Assembly (NCBI RefSeq): GCF_001411555.2
Contig: NC_049907.1
Coordinates: 8,130,243 to 8,194,242, forward strand
Length of the DNA: 64,000 nucleotides
DNA from: Juglans regia
Taxonomy: Eukaryota > Streptophyta > Magnoliopsida > Fagales > Juglandaceae
Direction: 5' to 3'
The notes below the pieces were generated by a model, which searched no databases, was not told where the DNA came from, and was given only the letters and a program-made list of their open reading frames with translations. Below, one piece after another: positions 46,561-58,083 of the stretch (position 1 is its first letter; each line of letters begins with the position of its first letter). Both the position numbers and the translations under genes were made by a program.

Positions 46561-49200
46561 GGAGATTGAGCATGAAGTTGTGATTTACGCTCTGCTGCCT
46601 TGTGGGAATAGTGCAGCAAACTTAAGTCCAAATTTACTAGCAGAGGTGCAGCAGTTGCTAGTAGAGCTTTTTGACCTGATGCCAGAAGATCGTCTTCCTG
46701 GACTGCCGCCTATGAGGAATATTCAGCATCATATCGACCTTGTTCCAAGGTCGAGTTTGCCAAATCGACTTGTGTATCGCCTCAATCCCAAGAAATCTGA
46801 AGAGTTGCAGCGTCAAGTGGTGGAGTTATTGGAGAGGGCTACATCCGTGCATCATGAGCCCCATGTGCAGTCTCTGTCCCGCTGGTACTAAATAAAGATG
46901 CTTCTTGGCGTATGTGTGTTGACAGCAAAGCAATCAATAGAATAACAATGAAGTACAGGTTTTCCATTCCATGCCTGGATGATATGTTGGATCAACTTTC
47001 TGGTTCTAAGGTCTTCTAAAAAATTGACCTCAAAAGGAGATACCACTAGATCATAATAAAATCCGAAGATGAGTGGAAGATGACATTTAAGACATGGCAT
47101 GGGTTGTATGAATGGATGGTCATGCCTTTTGGGCTGTTTAATGCGCCCAATACATTCATAAGGTTATGCATCAGGTTTTACAACCTTTTATGGGGAGATT
47201 CGTTGTAGTTTACTTTGACCATATCCTCATTTATAGTCCGACATGAACGTCACACTTTGATCACCACTGAGTTGTTTTTGATATATTGAGAACATAGCGT
47301 CTGTTCATCAATCAGAAGAAATGTTCTTTCTTTACCACTTTTGTAACTTTCCTTGGTTTTGTTGTGTCTACTGATGGTGTTCATGCATATCAGTCAAAGA
47401 TAGATGCGGTCTTGGAATGGCCCAAACCTAAGACCTTACACAATGTAAGGAGTTTCCATGGATTGGCGTCCTTTTACCGCCAGTTCATCATAAACTTCAG
47501 CACTTTGATTGCTCCTATCACAAAGTGCCTCAAGGGATGTGACTTCCCATGGTCTAAGGAGGCAGAGGCCAGTTGTCAAGCAAAAGATGACAGAGGCACT
47601 GATTTTAGCACTTCTAGATTTTGGTAAGCTGCTCGAAGTCAATTGTGATGCATCTGATGTTGGCATTGGTGATGTCTTGAGTTAGGAGGGATGACCGATA
47701 GCCTTTTTAAGTGAGAAACTGTTAGGGCCGAAGAAGAATTATTCCACTTATGATATGGAGTTCTTTGCCATAATTCAGTCCCTAAAGTATTGGCGTCACT
47801 ACCTGGTACAAAGGGAGTTCATTCTTATCATTGACCACGAAGCCCTGAAGTATATCAATGGCCATCACAAGTTGAGTAGGCGACATACTAAGTGGGTAGC
47901 ATATTTGCAAGAGTTCACATTTTCGTTGAGGCACCAATCAAGAAGTTTGAATCGCGTAGCAGATACTCTAAGCCGTCCTACGTTATTCCTCACCAGCATG
48001 AGCACCAGAGTTGCAAGATTTGAGGTTTTCAGTGACATGTATGCAACAGATCCTTCATTTGTGAGGATATTTCGGGAGGTAACTGATGGCCAACGAAATG
48101 ATTTTGTTTTGCATAATGGTTATTTATTTCGTGGATTACAGTTGTGCATCCCAGACCGTTTACTGAGGCAGCAGATTATTAATGAATTTCCACTTTGGGT
48201 GAGGTAAGACGTTGGCCTTGTTCTCCTCTGATTACTATTGGCTCAAATTGACTACTGATGTGGCTCATTATGTGGATAGATGCTATGTGTGTCAGCAGTC
48301 TAAGGAGGTTCTCACAAATGCAGGCATCCCTTGCCTGTTCCTAAAGCCCTTTGGTTCGATGTCAGTATGGATTTTGTGTTGGGCTTACCCCAGACCCAAC
48401 GATCCATGGATTCTGTTTTGGTTGTGGTTGACAGGTTTTTCAAGATGGCGCATTTTGTAGCTTGCAGGATAACAATGGATGCTGCTCGGATTGCTCATCT
48501 TTACTTTAAGGAGATTGTTTGTTTACATAGTGTTCCCCAGTCAGTCACTTCAAATCGTGACATCAAGTTCATGAGCTATTTCTAGAGGAGTTTATGAGAG
48601 CAACTGGGGACAAAGTTGAATTTCAGTAGCGTCTACCATCTCCAGACAGATGGTCAGACTAAGGTGGTGAACCAGAGTTTAGGAAATCTTTAGGAGTTTG
48701 GTTGGAAATAAACCAAAGCAAAGGGACTTGGCTCTCCCCCAAGCAAAATTCGCCTAAAATAGATCCTAGAACAGAACCACACGACTGAGCCCATTTGAGA
48801 TTGTCTATGGTCAGAACCCGTCTGGTGTGCTTAATTTAGCCCCTATTCCACATGTAGGTCATTTGAATCACATAACTGATGAGATGGCAAAACATCTTAG
48901 GGACATCTATGAGCAAGTGAAGCTGGCCATTCATGAGAGCAATGCCAAGTACAAGGTTCAGACCGATAGTCATCATCATCAGGTACTTTTTGATGTTGGT
49001 GATTTTGTTTGGGTGGTATTAACTCGTTATTGTTCTCTTATTGGCCAGTATAATAAGCTTAAAGAGTAGAAGATTGGACCCTGTGAGATTCTATAAAAGA
49101 TGAATGATAATGCCTACAAGTTGCATCTCCCCAGCCATTTGAAGACTTCTGATGTATTAAATGTGAAACACCTGAGACCTTGTTTTGTGGATTTCGATGA
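46561..49200 (+). pseudogene. Gypsy RT, RNase H and integrase remnant
   Basis: RT: LPNRLVYRLNPKKSEELQRQ near 46757, FPIPRLDDML-like sequence near 46965, and [20 protein letters not shown] near 47095. The catalytic box near 47210 reads YFDH instead of YFDD. RNase H: VNCDASDVGIGDVLS near 47640, YSTYDMEFFAI near 47745 and DHEALKYI near 47835. The integrase zinc region [13 protein letters not shown] lies near 48272. The core shows [12 protein letters not shown] near 48357 and VTSNRDIKF near 48547, where SDRD is usual, so an aspartate is lost. A LPSHLKTSDVLNVKHLRPC tail ends near 49180. Frameshifts and stops throughout. Confidence 0.8.
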
Positions 49201-49245
49201 AGCTACTGTGAAATCGAGGGCGAGTTCCTTCCAACTCGGGGCGAC

Positions 49246-49883
49246 TGATGCAAGAGGATCCGAGTAAGATGATGCTGAGTTTTCAGATTGCAAGTTGATA
49301 GAATTGAAATACCTTGAGGTGGCAAATCAGCATAAAGATGGCAGGAAATCATGATCTTTCTTTGATTGGTGCAGTTTTGGGCACATTTTGGTTAGCCATA
49401 ACTTTGGCTACGAGTATCAGAATCGCGCATATGAACCCAATTGAAAAACTCTTTTCGATGTACACGTCTTGGTTGCCTAGATATGCTTGGTGTTTATCTT
49501 TTTTTAGACCAAAATCTACTGTTTTCCCCTATGAATTCCTATTTTTAGTTATTTTTTTTATGGTAATATTTCATTTTTCGTTTAGCAAGTGATTATGAAT
49601 CCGATTTGGGCCAGATTTTTTTGTAGATTATTTCTTTTATTAATTATTTATTTTTGGTGTGATTATTGATATTTTACTATTTTTGATAAAATTGTGATAT
49701 GGTTGATTTTTAGCTATTACAACCCATATTGTGGGTTGATTTCATTATTCTTGGATTTTGATAATTTTGAATTGAATATTAGAGTTATTTTCTCTATGTT
49801 TTGGGCAATTCTATTGTCTTCCTTCCCTGTGAATTATCTATTGAAACTAGCCAGCAGAATAATCTCTAATTTGTCCAGCGTCA
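49246..49883 (+). repeat. Gypsy 3' LTR
   Basis: Starts TGATGCAAGAGGATCC after a weak purine tract (CGGGGCGA), ends TCCAGCGTCA, then target duplication AGTAT. Confidence 0.9.
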
Positions 49884-49888
49884 AGTAT

Positions 49889-51645
49889 TTGGATTGCCTA
49901 CTTTAATAGATAAGCCAAGATCAAAATCATTGAAGAACATCTTGGACAATGTCAGAAACAATATTAATAACTAGAAGGTAAGAAGTGTTGCTCAAATCTA
50001 TCATCCAAGCTATAAATACCAACATACAACATGAGGTTTTTCTAGCTCGTAAAGAATCTACTTGGAGAAATCAATAAAGTTATACAAAATTTTTGGTGGA
50101 GCCAAAGTGAGGAGAGGGACAGAATTCACTAGGTTAGTTGGAGATAGATGGGAAAGGCTAAGGCTACAGGTGGACTTCGGTTTAGGGACTTGGAGAATTT
50201 CAACTTTGCAATGCTAGCAAAACAAGGTTGGAACATATGCAGAATCCTCATTCCTTGGCAGTAAAGGTGCTTTAGTCAAAATATTTTCCCAGAGGAGAAT
50301 TTTTTGAAGCCAAGTTGGGTAGGAATCCCTCATTTACCTGGCGGAGTTTCATGGCAGCAAGGCCTCTTCTTGAAGAATGATTAATATGAAGAGTTGGTAA
50401 TAGGGATCTAGTAAGGATCTGGAAAGACATGCAGATCCCTTGCCCTTTATCCTTTAAAATCCAATCCTTAGCCAAGATCCTCCATGAGGATGCCAAGGTG
50501 AAGAATTTGATAGACAGTAACACAAAACAGTTGAATATCCCTCTAATCCAATCTTTATTCTCTACCTTTAAAGGGGAGGAAATTTGCAAGATCCCAATCA
50601 ATTCTTGTGATAGGCTTGACAAACTAGCTTGGAGATGCACTTCTAATGGAAAATTTTATGTTAGGAGTGCATATCACCTTCAAGGAGAGATACAGGAGAG
50701 AGTGAAGAGAAAATCATCTAGCAGCACCAATGCATGGTTAATCTGGCCACTGAAATGGAAGGCTAGTCTTGAAGCTCTTCCCACTAAGGTCAGTCTTTTT
50801 AAGGTGAAAATGGTTGATAACCCAAACTGCCCAAACTGCTTAGATTGCCAAGAAACTACTAAACATGCATTGTGGAGTTGTGTTTCTGCTCAACATGCTT
50901 GGGGACAGTGCTATAGAAGAATTCAAAAAAGCATAATTGAAAGGAGCTCTTTCAAAGAGGTGTTAGAATGTGTCTTTACTTGCCTGACTGTAGAGGAAAC
51001 TGAAAAGTTTGCAATGGTGGCTTGTGAAATATGGAAGAGAAGGAATGCTTATGCATTTGGTGTAGAGATACATCCCAGCACACTAGTGGCTCAATCAAAA
51101 AAGAATCTGGAGGATTTCAAAGAGGTGTTTCACAAGAGTCCACATTTAGCAGTACACAACACAAGTCCCACTTTGCAATGAACAACCCCTCCAAGGGATA
51201 CATTCAAAGTAAACTGGTATGCTTCTATTAGCAAAACTCATTGCAAAGTGGGTATTGGAGTGGTAGTTCATGACTAGCAAGATCAAGTCTTAGCAACTCT
51301 TAGAGCCACAAGGATCTCTATCTCGATGCTCATCTAGCTGAAACAGTAGCTACTCTTCAAGATGCAAAGGTTAACTCAGACATGGGCTTAAATCGAGTCA
51401 TCTTGGAAGGAGATGCTTTAAGGGTGGTTATGGCAGTGGTTGTAGAGGAGGAAAATTGGAGCAGTGCTGGATTACTCATAAGTGACATCTATTGCAGGGT
51501 AGCCAATAATGTAACACGTGAGCTTGCTAAGAATGCTCTAGGATTAGAACATGACATTGTAGACATTGAAGGTTATCCTGCATGTATTCATTCCTTGCTT
51601 TAAGGGTTATTTTTCAATAAAAGTTTGGTTTATCTCTCAAAAAAG
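49889..51645 (+). pseudogene. LINE B: RT C-terminus, zf-RVT and RNase H
   Basis: It resumes exactly at the Gypsy target duplication with LGLPTLIDKPRSKSLKN. QNFWWSQSEERDRIH and GGLGFRDLENFNFAMLAKQG follow near 50090-50230. The open frame 50429-51181 covers zf-RVT: LAWRCTSNGKFYVRSAYHLQ, CPNCLDCQETTKHALWSCVS and EIWKRRNAYAFG. RNase H remnants continue to VILEGDALRVVMAV near 51398 and a final stop near 51603, then an untranslated tail with AATAAAA and a short A-run. Frames are broken in several places. Confidence 0.8.
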
Positions 51646-53068
51646 AATATTATATGATTGCGTAGCCTAAGAGAAAACTAAGTTAATTAAATTTAATCCA
51701 AATGTTTGAAGTTAGTCATTGAGAAAGTACTATGACTCTTGGCTTGAAAATTGTTGTTCCTTAGAAAAAACAAATTGCATTCATTAATAATGGACATCAC
51801 AACTTTGACCTAAAACATTCATTACAAGCCAACTACAAACATTAATGGCTCCCCAGTATATAACTATGACTAACATGATCTAGTGCATGCTGCAAACCTC
51901 TCTCAAACCACCTAAGAGATAGCACAATTTTGTCCAAGACAGAGTTAACAAATCTTATATTCTATCTAAGACGGAGTAGAGGACACACTCTATGGACATA
52001 AGTCCAAGAGACACTCTATGGACAGAAATCCAAGATAATATTTGGTTTTTTTTTTCTAAAAAAAAAACTCAATAGAAATTAAAGATACATGGAAAAATGA
52101 ATTACATCTTTGAAAGATATAGATCCGCATTTTCAACCTTGGAGAAAAAAATTACAAATAAAGTGACTGTGATGGCGGTTGAGAGCCACGCGCCACCCTA
52201 GGGTATGGCGGTCAGTCAGGTCTGAAGTAACTGGTGGCCCTGGACCCAGAAAAGTTGCGCGTGGCAGCAGAAGAGCACCCTTAGCGATGGCGCGTGGATT
52301 TCACGCGCCCACTTTTGACCGAGCATGAAGATCACATGCAACTCCGTTCAGCGAAATACTTTGTCTGTCTGAAGGATCGGCGCCTTGTAAAACCTGCGGT
52401 AGGGCGCACGGTGGTTGCTGGATGCGGGAGAGCATCAGATCGACCTTCCGCCATACTTAGCCCTGAAAAAATAACTAAAAAAGAAAATGAAAGAAGAAAA
52501 CTAAAGAGGAGAGGGAGTAGGGATGAAAGGAGAGAGGAGGGAGGGAGGGAGGAGCCGAAGCTCCTCTCCCCTTTGTGCAGATTTTGATTTGGTGGTGGTT
52601 TCTAGAGAGAATGATAAGTCTCTCTCTCTAAAACTAGGGCTGGCTCGGTATCGGTGTGGTCCTCGATTTTCCCATATTTTAAATCTTAGGATCAAATAGG
52701 TTGTAACCATGGGTTAAGGTTTCCTATTTTCACCTCACTCATCAATTCTCTAAATTCCATGGTTGTCAAACTAACCTAGTACGGTCATATCACTATAAGT
52801 AATTAGTGTCTCGCCATCCATAGTAGGGATTGCATGTATTTTGATGAAAGACAAAGCATTAAAGCTAAGTCAAGTCAAGCGTTGAACTATGAAGAAGATT
52901 TTATACATCGCGATGATCATGAAGTAAATCTTCCAAGTGACAATGGTAATATCATGATAAGTGATTTATAAACTTAATTCATGCATAGGCTTAGATAGTT
53001 AGAAAGACTTTCTATGATGTTAGGATGTTGCTGTTTATTTGTGGGACTTGAAGTTTTAATGACTCTAA
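51646..53068. other. Intergenic; GC-rich block of unknown repeat origin
   Basis: 52140-52700 is much richer in GC than its flanks (GGCGGTTGAGAGCCACGCGCC and more) and continues into GA-rich and CT-rich tracts. It looks like part of an untranslated repeat rather than a gene. A 26-28 bp near-duplicate around GACACACTCTATGGACATAA lies at about 51980-52033. No convincing coding frame. Confidence 0.4.
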
Positions 53069-53273
53069 GGTGAGATTTGGATAGTGAGATGAGACGAGAT
53101 GATTTTAGATTAAAGTTGAATAAAATATTGTTAGAATATTTTTTTTAATATTATTACTATTTTAGGATTTGAAAATGTTAAATTGTTTATTTTATTTGAT
53201 GTGAAAATTTATAAAAATTATAATGATAAGATAAAATAGATTAAGATGATTTTGATATCCAAATTGAGCCTAA
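53069..53273. repeat. GATGAGAT-family MITE
   Basis: Left end AAGGTGAGATTTGGATAGTG; right end, inverted, TTAGGCTCAATTTGGATATC. The GTTGAATAAAATATTGTTAG interior is typical of the family. Confidence 0.7.
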
Positions 53274-54222
53274 ATGATCATGATTTGATAAATATCGCAT
53301 ACATATAAGGTTCACTACCTATCACTAAGGTGAACTAGCCTTAATTTATCATGTCTTATGGGATCATGATCGCTCCCTAGTAGTAGTTCTTGTAAACAAT
53401 TGTTGATATATAATTGTAATCTCACTCGATCATTCTAAGTGAAAGGTCAAATCAACATAAATGGGTATTGAATGATCAACTACATTATATCGATTTGAAA
53501 CCCTATATATTGACTGTCTCTTAGATATCGGTCAACTGTCGCCATCATATATATATATTTACTATTATATAAGTGGCTATGTAACGATCAGTAAACGGAA
53601 ATTCTTGTTTTTCGTTAGATTTTCGTTAAATCAACGTTAAGTCATTATAGTTTTGAAGACAGTGGGTAAATTCTTATTTTACATCTTTATCCGTTGGGTA
53701 TTAGAACTTTTTGAGTTTATGATTTTTTTTCTTTATCTTTTGCCGTCATCAATCTATCATTTTTATGCTTTTTTACTATCTATTTTTTCTCTTCTGCAGC
53801 TTTTTATCTCTTCTGCAGCTATGCTTTTGTGTCGTGCTTTTTCTTTTTTCGCTGGTCGCTTTTTGTCTTATATGCAGGTTGAATCAGTGCATGCTTTTGT
53901 GTGTTATATTGTGTCTTTTTTGTCCTTCTTCTTTATTTCTTTGTGTCCCTTTTTGTGAGGATGTAAATGTCTTTTGCGTGTCGACAGCTTTACCTTCTTT
54001 TCTCTCTGTTTTCCTACTTTCCTATTTCTCTTCCCTCTTCATTTTCTATTTCTTCTTCTCACTGAAAGTAAGCTTTTTCTCCCTTATTCTCTCTCTCTCC
54101 CTCTCGAGTTCTCTCTCAACTGAGATCCTCTCTTTTCTGTCTCTTTGTCTTCTCTCTTCTGTGCATCTTCTCTCTTCTTTTGGCTCTTCAAGTTTTTTTT
54201 TAGTGTTGGGTTTTTTTTTTCC

Positions 54223-54505
54223 TTTCATTTGGTTGAACGCATAACACCTTTTGCAATTCTGTGCTATCTAATCTTTGAGCATTTTCTAGAAACTTTGGGC
54301 ATTTTCCTGTTATTTCCGTGGGATCTACGTTCTTGAAGATGATCCGGCTCTTTTAGTTTTTTTCCTTTCATTTGGTTGAACGTAGGACACCTTTTGCAAT
54401 TCTGTGCTATCTAATCTTTGGGCATTTTCCAGAAACTTTGGGCATTTTCATGTTATTTTTGTGGTATCTAATCTTTTTTTTTTTTTTGCATGTTCTTGAA
54501 GATGA
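54223..54505. repeat. Tandem duplication of about 143 bp inside the Helitron
   Basis: CATTTGGTTGAACG, ACCTTTTGCAATTCTGTGCT and ACTTTGGGCATTTTC occur twice, 143 bp apart (GGTTGAACG at 54231 and 54374), with about ten differences. Confidence 0.85.
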
Positions 54506-55669
54506 TCCAAAATCTGATTTTGAATTTTTTGTTTTTTATTTGCATGTTATTATAGATCATATTTTTTTTTTAATTTGTATTTGCATGATTATGCGAATCA
54601 TGTTAGAGAAATGTGGTGAGTAACAGAGGGGAGAGAAAGAAATGTTTTTGAGAAAAGTTTTTAATTTTTGTTGCTTCTTGATTTGAAGATCTATTTTGAA
54701 ATTTTTATTCGCTTCTTTTGTTTGTTGTATTTTTTCCTTGCATTCTATTGTTCTTTGTCTCGTCAAGACGGTGTGAATCCAAAAGTCAAGTTGGGAATTC
54801 TTTTCTTTTTGTTCTTCCATTCGTTGTGGGTTCCGTTTGTTTTTCCTTGCAGTTCTTCTTGAAGGAGCTCTCTGTTTATTTCTGCGCAATCACTGTGCAA
54901 TCACCGTAAGGAAGATCCATCGAGCTGCCAACCACCGTCTGCAACAGATCCAACCTCTGGTTCATTGCTTTTCCATTTGAGCTTCTTGTTGTTGTTGGGA
55001 AATCTTTTGCAATTGCCCATTGTTGGAAATCTTGTGCACATGCACTTATCACATGTAAGTGCAGACTTGAAAAAAGAGGAAAGGAATTTTAGTCTAGAGG
55101 GATTGGGCCTCGCTTTTTTCTTCCTCTGGAAAATGAATTTTTGTTCGTGGGATTGATTTATGAAAGTACTGATTTTTACGACTTGCATGATTTTTTTTAT
55201 TATTGTTATGATTATGATTTTGATTGTTCTTTGATAAGCAGTATTTTTAAATTCCTATCTTTTATAAATTTGACAATGATAGTAAATATAATGTTTGGGA
55301 TGATTTTGTTTTCAGTAATGGGGAACCTAGAGGAAGAAAAGGTTGAGCTGACCCTTCTACAGCTAAGAAGTTTGAAGAAAACTGTAAACAATATGTGGAG
55401 GTAGGGTCTTTGAAGCTTTGGTGTATGATCTTTTTCTTCTTTTAACTCTCTTTTGTTCCAAAGAGGTAGGGTCTTTGAAGCTTGCTTTGATGTTTGGCCT
55501 TGATGGTTTTACTTATCTTTGTCTAATGTTTTTTGGAAGACAAGTTTGGGTCTGAATGGTGCTTTTGTTTGCCATCATTTTTAATATTCCAAATACCAAA
55601 AGTTCTGTGTGCAAGACTTCGTTTATGAAAAAAAGAATGCTTCTCAGTAATTTCTATCAAACATAACAG

Positions 55670-56094
55670 GTTCTTTTATTTTACTGTGGAGCAGTTCAGG
55701 CAGATGCATTGACAGTAGATCATCTTGCCTCCTTGGAAAAGGTATACAAATAGCATTCCCTCTCGAGTTCATAATGACCATGTTGTCTGTAGCTTTGGCT
55801 TGAGAAGTTATTGTATCAATGTTATTGAATAAGTTACAAAAAAATAAATGTTACTGAATAGGTTACTGCAACTTCTTGTTTAAAATTATTTTTATTGAAT
55901 ATTGACCTTGTCCATATGCATGATTGCCCTTTGTAAAGATAGATACTTGGATATGTGTATGCCTTTTTTGAAATCTTACCAGTTCTTTCCTTTCTTTCTT
56001 GGTATTCCAGTATTCTATCACAGCTATTATGCCTCAGGCTTCTATTTTAGAAATGGAAGCAGCATGGCTGAACTCCATCAAAGCTGACTTAGTG
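55670..56094 (+). pseudogene. L-arabinokinase-like gene fragment (two exons and an intron) captured by the Helitron
   Basis: L-arabinokinase phosphorylates arabinose for cell-wall sugar salvage; it has an N-terminal glycosyltransferase-like domain and a GHMP kinase domain. Exon 55670-55741 (after ..ATAACAG, before GTATAC) reads CGAVQADALTVDHLASLEK. Exon 56011-56094 (after ..ATTCCAG, before GTACTT) reads YSITAIMPQASILEMEAAWL and NSIKADLV. Both exons are in phase 0 and join exactly as in the family's N-terminal part. No upstream or downstream exons were found, so only about 52 codons are present. A possible further exon with splice-like borders (about 55316-55400) is unidentified. Identification is from memory of the family. 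Confidence 0.65.
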
Positions 56095-56771
56095 GTACTT
56101 AGTTTGGGAGGTGACCGAAATTTTCTTTCTCATCTTTCTATTTATTATTGAAAGAAGTATCGTCAATTGTTAATTGCATCTTATTTAGTTTGGTTTTATT
56201 AGGCCATATTTGATTTGATTTGGTATAATTTCTTATCTCATTGTCAAGACAGAGACACTATCTTCATCAAGAAAATAGCAAAACTACTCCAACAATGACG
56301 TGCTTTAGGTGCATTGAGTTGCGACTGATGTTGACAAATTTCCATGAAAATCATTTGGAAAATCAGATAAAATACAAGTATGATTGTTTTGGGTCTTGCA
56401 TATTCAATTCTTTTGCTATGAGCAAGAGAAACATTAAATTAGAGGGTAGTGCAAACGGTGGAGGTGGGGGACCCTAACAAATACCCCAAATAGGTTAATC
56501 GAGAATTAAAAAGAAAAAAGAAAAAAAAAAAAGGAGAGATGGCTACACTAAGTTGTTCCCATGTTTCTTGGCACAAAGCCATAAAAATGTCACTGCTTGG
56601 GTATTTTTAGTGCAACCCTGAGTTGGAGTGCCATGAAGTGCGCTTTGTAAGATCCCATATGAGATGGTTGTCATCGAACACTAAATCCACATTGCATACT
56701 CATAATTAAATATTCTTGTGGAGCTTCTTGCATGTTGGTGTGGTTGTGAGGTGAGGAAAGATGTTGTTGCC

Positions 56772-57040
56772 GGGTGGAGAATGATTCATTTGTGTTTAAT
56801 GTGGTGTCTATGGCCGGAAAGAAATGTGAGATGTTTGAAGACAATGAGCGCTCTTTTGAAGATCTTTAAAACTATATCTTTTCTACTTTGAGTTTGTAGA
56901 CTAAGATCTTTGTAAGGAATGATGAGAATGTACTAAATCTGTTTCTATTTTAGTTTTCCTATTTCCTGTAGTAGGAATTTCCTTTGTACATGGGCTATGC
57001 CTATTCGTGATAATAAAATTCTTGTGTATTATATAAAAAT
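56772..57040 (+). mobile_element. LINE 3' tail fragment within the Helitron
   Basis: 56772-56891 reads WRMIHLCLMWCLWPERNVRC, LKTMSALLKIFKT, then a stop; this is typical of the end of ORF2 in one plant LINE family. The tail contains a GGGCTATGCCTATTCGTGAT and AATAAAATT stretch and fades in TATAAAAAT. 5' truncated and decayed. Confidence 0.6.
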
Positions 57041-58017
57041 ATTCTTGTTTTTCATCTAAGTCATAAATGTAGAACGAAGTGATACCCAAATAAGATCATA
57101 AACTTGATGTCTATGTTCGGTAAGTAACGCTGCCATACTACCAATTTATTCTAAACTTTAGGAGTCTTTTTAGTAATTGGGGAAGGGAGTTTTTGTGTAC
57201 GTAAACACTTATTTTTTGTCATTTTGGGAATTTCTTAATGACCTTACCTTAGGAAGACATAAACCAAAATTCTAGACAATTACTACTTTACTAGCCTCTT
57301 GGCATCTATTTACCTTCTCCATTGTTGAGGATGTCTACATTATACTGGTGAGGATGTCGACATTTTACTGTCCTCTCAATGGCTGGGTTAGAAGATCAGG
57401 GAAAGTAAGTGCTTGTGGTGGAGTAATTTGTTACTTGTTCTTGAATTGAATTGGAAATCGTTTTCAAGTAACATGCTCAGTATTACTAACAGGGAAATTG
57501 GGAGTTAATAACATTCAGTAGATTTCTTTCTTTTTTAAGAATAGTTGCCAAACTTAAATGCTTTGGTGGCAGAGTGAAGGAAAAAATTGGGACTTTGCGG
57601 TTTGTATTTAACATTGAATTGTTCCAGGATTCCAGTCCAAGGATGCTTTGGTTTTTTTACCAAAGTTCATTTTGATTTTTCATACACCTCTATTTGTCAG
57701 CAATTGGGCTGTGCATTCCATATTAATGTACCCAATAATGGTTTAAATTGTATTTTTTAAAGAGCTCATACTTTCTTAGAAAATCTTGTGGAAGAATATT
57801 ATGAGATGGTATACCTTTTTCTCAAGTCCTATGTTCACCATACTAAACAGTCATTGTTAACTCATCTCCAACGCTCGTGGTTGAGGCCTGTCCTCTACGG
57901 TACTAAACATGACCAAAAGGACTATATTTGCGTAAATTTACTTTTTGTTTTCATTCATTAAATTATTATTTTTAAACACATATTATTTTTATAAAAAAAC
58001 TGTTTCACTCAACTAGG
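57041..58017. other. 3' part of the Helitron, no gene seen
   Basis: T-rich non-coding sequence between the LINE tail and the terminal hairpin. No open frame or repeat that I can assign. Confidence 0.4.
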
Positions 58018-58047
58018 CAACGTGCTTTGCACGTTGTTCCTGACCTA

Positions 58048-58048
<1 letters not shown>
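58018..58048 (+). other. Helitron 3' terminus: hairpin and CTAG
   Basis: Perfect 8-bp stem CAACGTGC / GCACGTTG with a TTT loop at 58018-58036, then TTCCTGAC, then CTAG at 58045-58048, followed by T. Confidence 0.75.

Positions 58049-58080
<32 letters not shown>
58049..58080. repeat. (TA)n microsatellite at the Helitron border
   Basis: Uninterrupted TA repeats directly after CTAG; consistent with insertion next to an AT tract. Confidence 0.9.

Positions 58081-58083
<3 letters not shown>

Larger units (their letters stand above)
44854..49883 (+). mobile_element. Gypsy-type LTR retrotransposon, complete in outline but decayed
   Basis: 5030 bp with LTRs at 44854-45500 and 49246-49883, target duplication AGTAT (44849-44853 and 49884-49888), a primer-binding site just after the 5' LTR, then gag/protease and RT-RNase H-integrase remnants in Gypsy order. 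The two LTRs differ clearly (10 of the first 56 aligned bases), so the insertion is old. No chromodomain was recognised after the integrase. Confidence 0.9.
39422..51645 (+). mobile_element. LINE B: degenerate L1-type LINE carrying two nested LTR elements
   Basis: LINE-derived parts at 39422-41809, 44209-44853 and 49889-51645 line up end to end as ORF1 tail, endonuclease, RT, zf-RVT and RNase H of one element on the + strand. The two gaps are a solo LTR (41810-44203) and a Gypsy element (44854-49883), each with its own 5-bp target duplication. It belongs to a different L1 family from LINEs A and C. A short A-run at about 51640-51645 marks the 3' end. 5' truncated. Confidence 0.85.
53545..58048 (+). 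mobile_element. Non-autonomous Helitron carrying gene fragments
   Basis: The 3' end has the Helitron signature: an 8-bp stem hairpin (CAACGTGC-TTT-GCACGTTG, 58018-58036), eight bases later CTAG, then T of the host. The proposed 5' end is TCATATATAT at 53545 preceded by A, giving the A/T insertion site and no target duplication. About 4.5 kb with no Rep/helicase. Cargo: two exons of an L-arabinokinase-like gene (55670-56094), a LINE 3' tail (56772-57040), a tandem repeat (54223-54505) and T/C-rich tracts. The 3' end is well supported; the 5' end is the best candidate, not proven. Confidence 0.65.

Noticed and set aside
51780..51960. Short - strand reading that looks like the end of a LINE ORF (WFERGLQHALDHVSHSY)
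   Set aside because: Suggestive but too short, no poly(A) or boundaries; not listed as an element.
53653..54244. Open frames of 101 and 159 codons (Phe/Leu/Ser-rich)
   Set aside because: Pyrimidine-rich tract read in two frames; membrane-like only because of composition.
54901..55188. Open frame on - and a P450-like 'LPIVGNL' word on +
   Set aside because: Too short and isolated; no further cytochrome P450 features.
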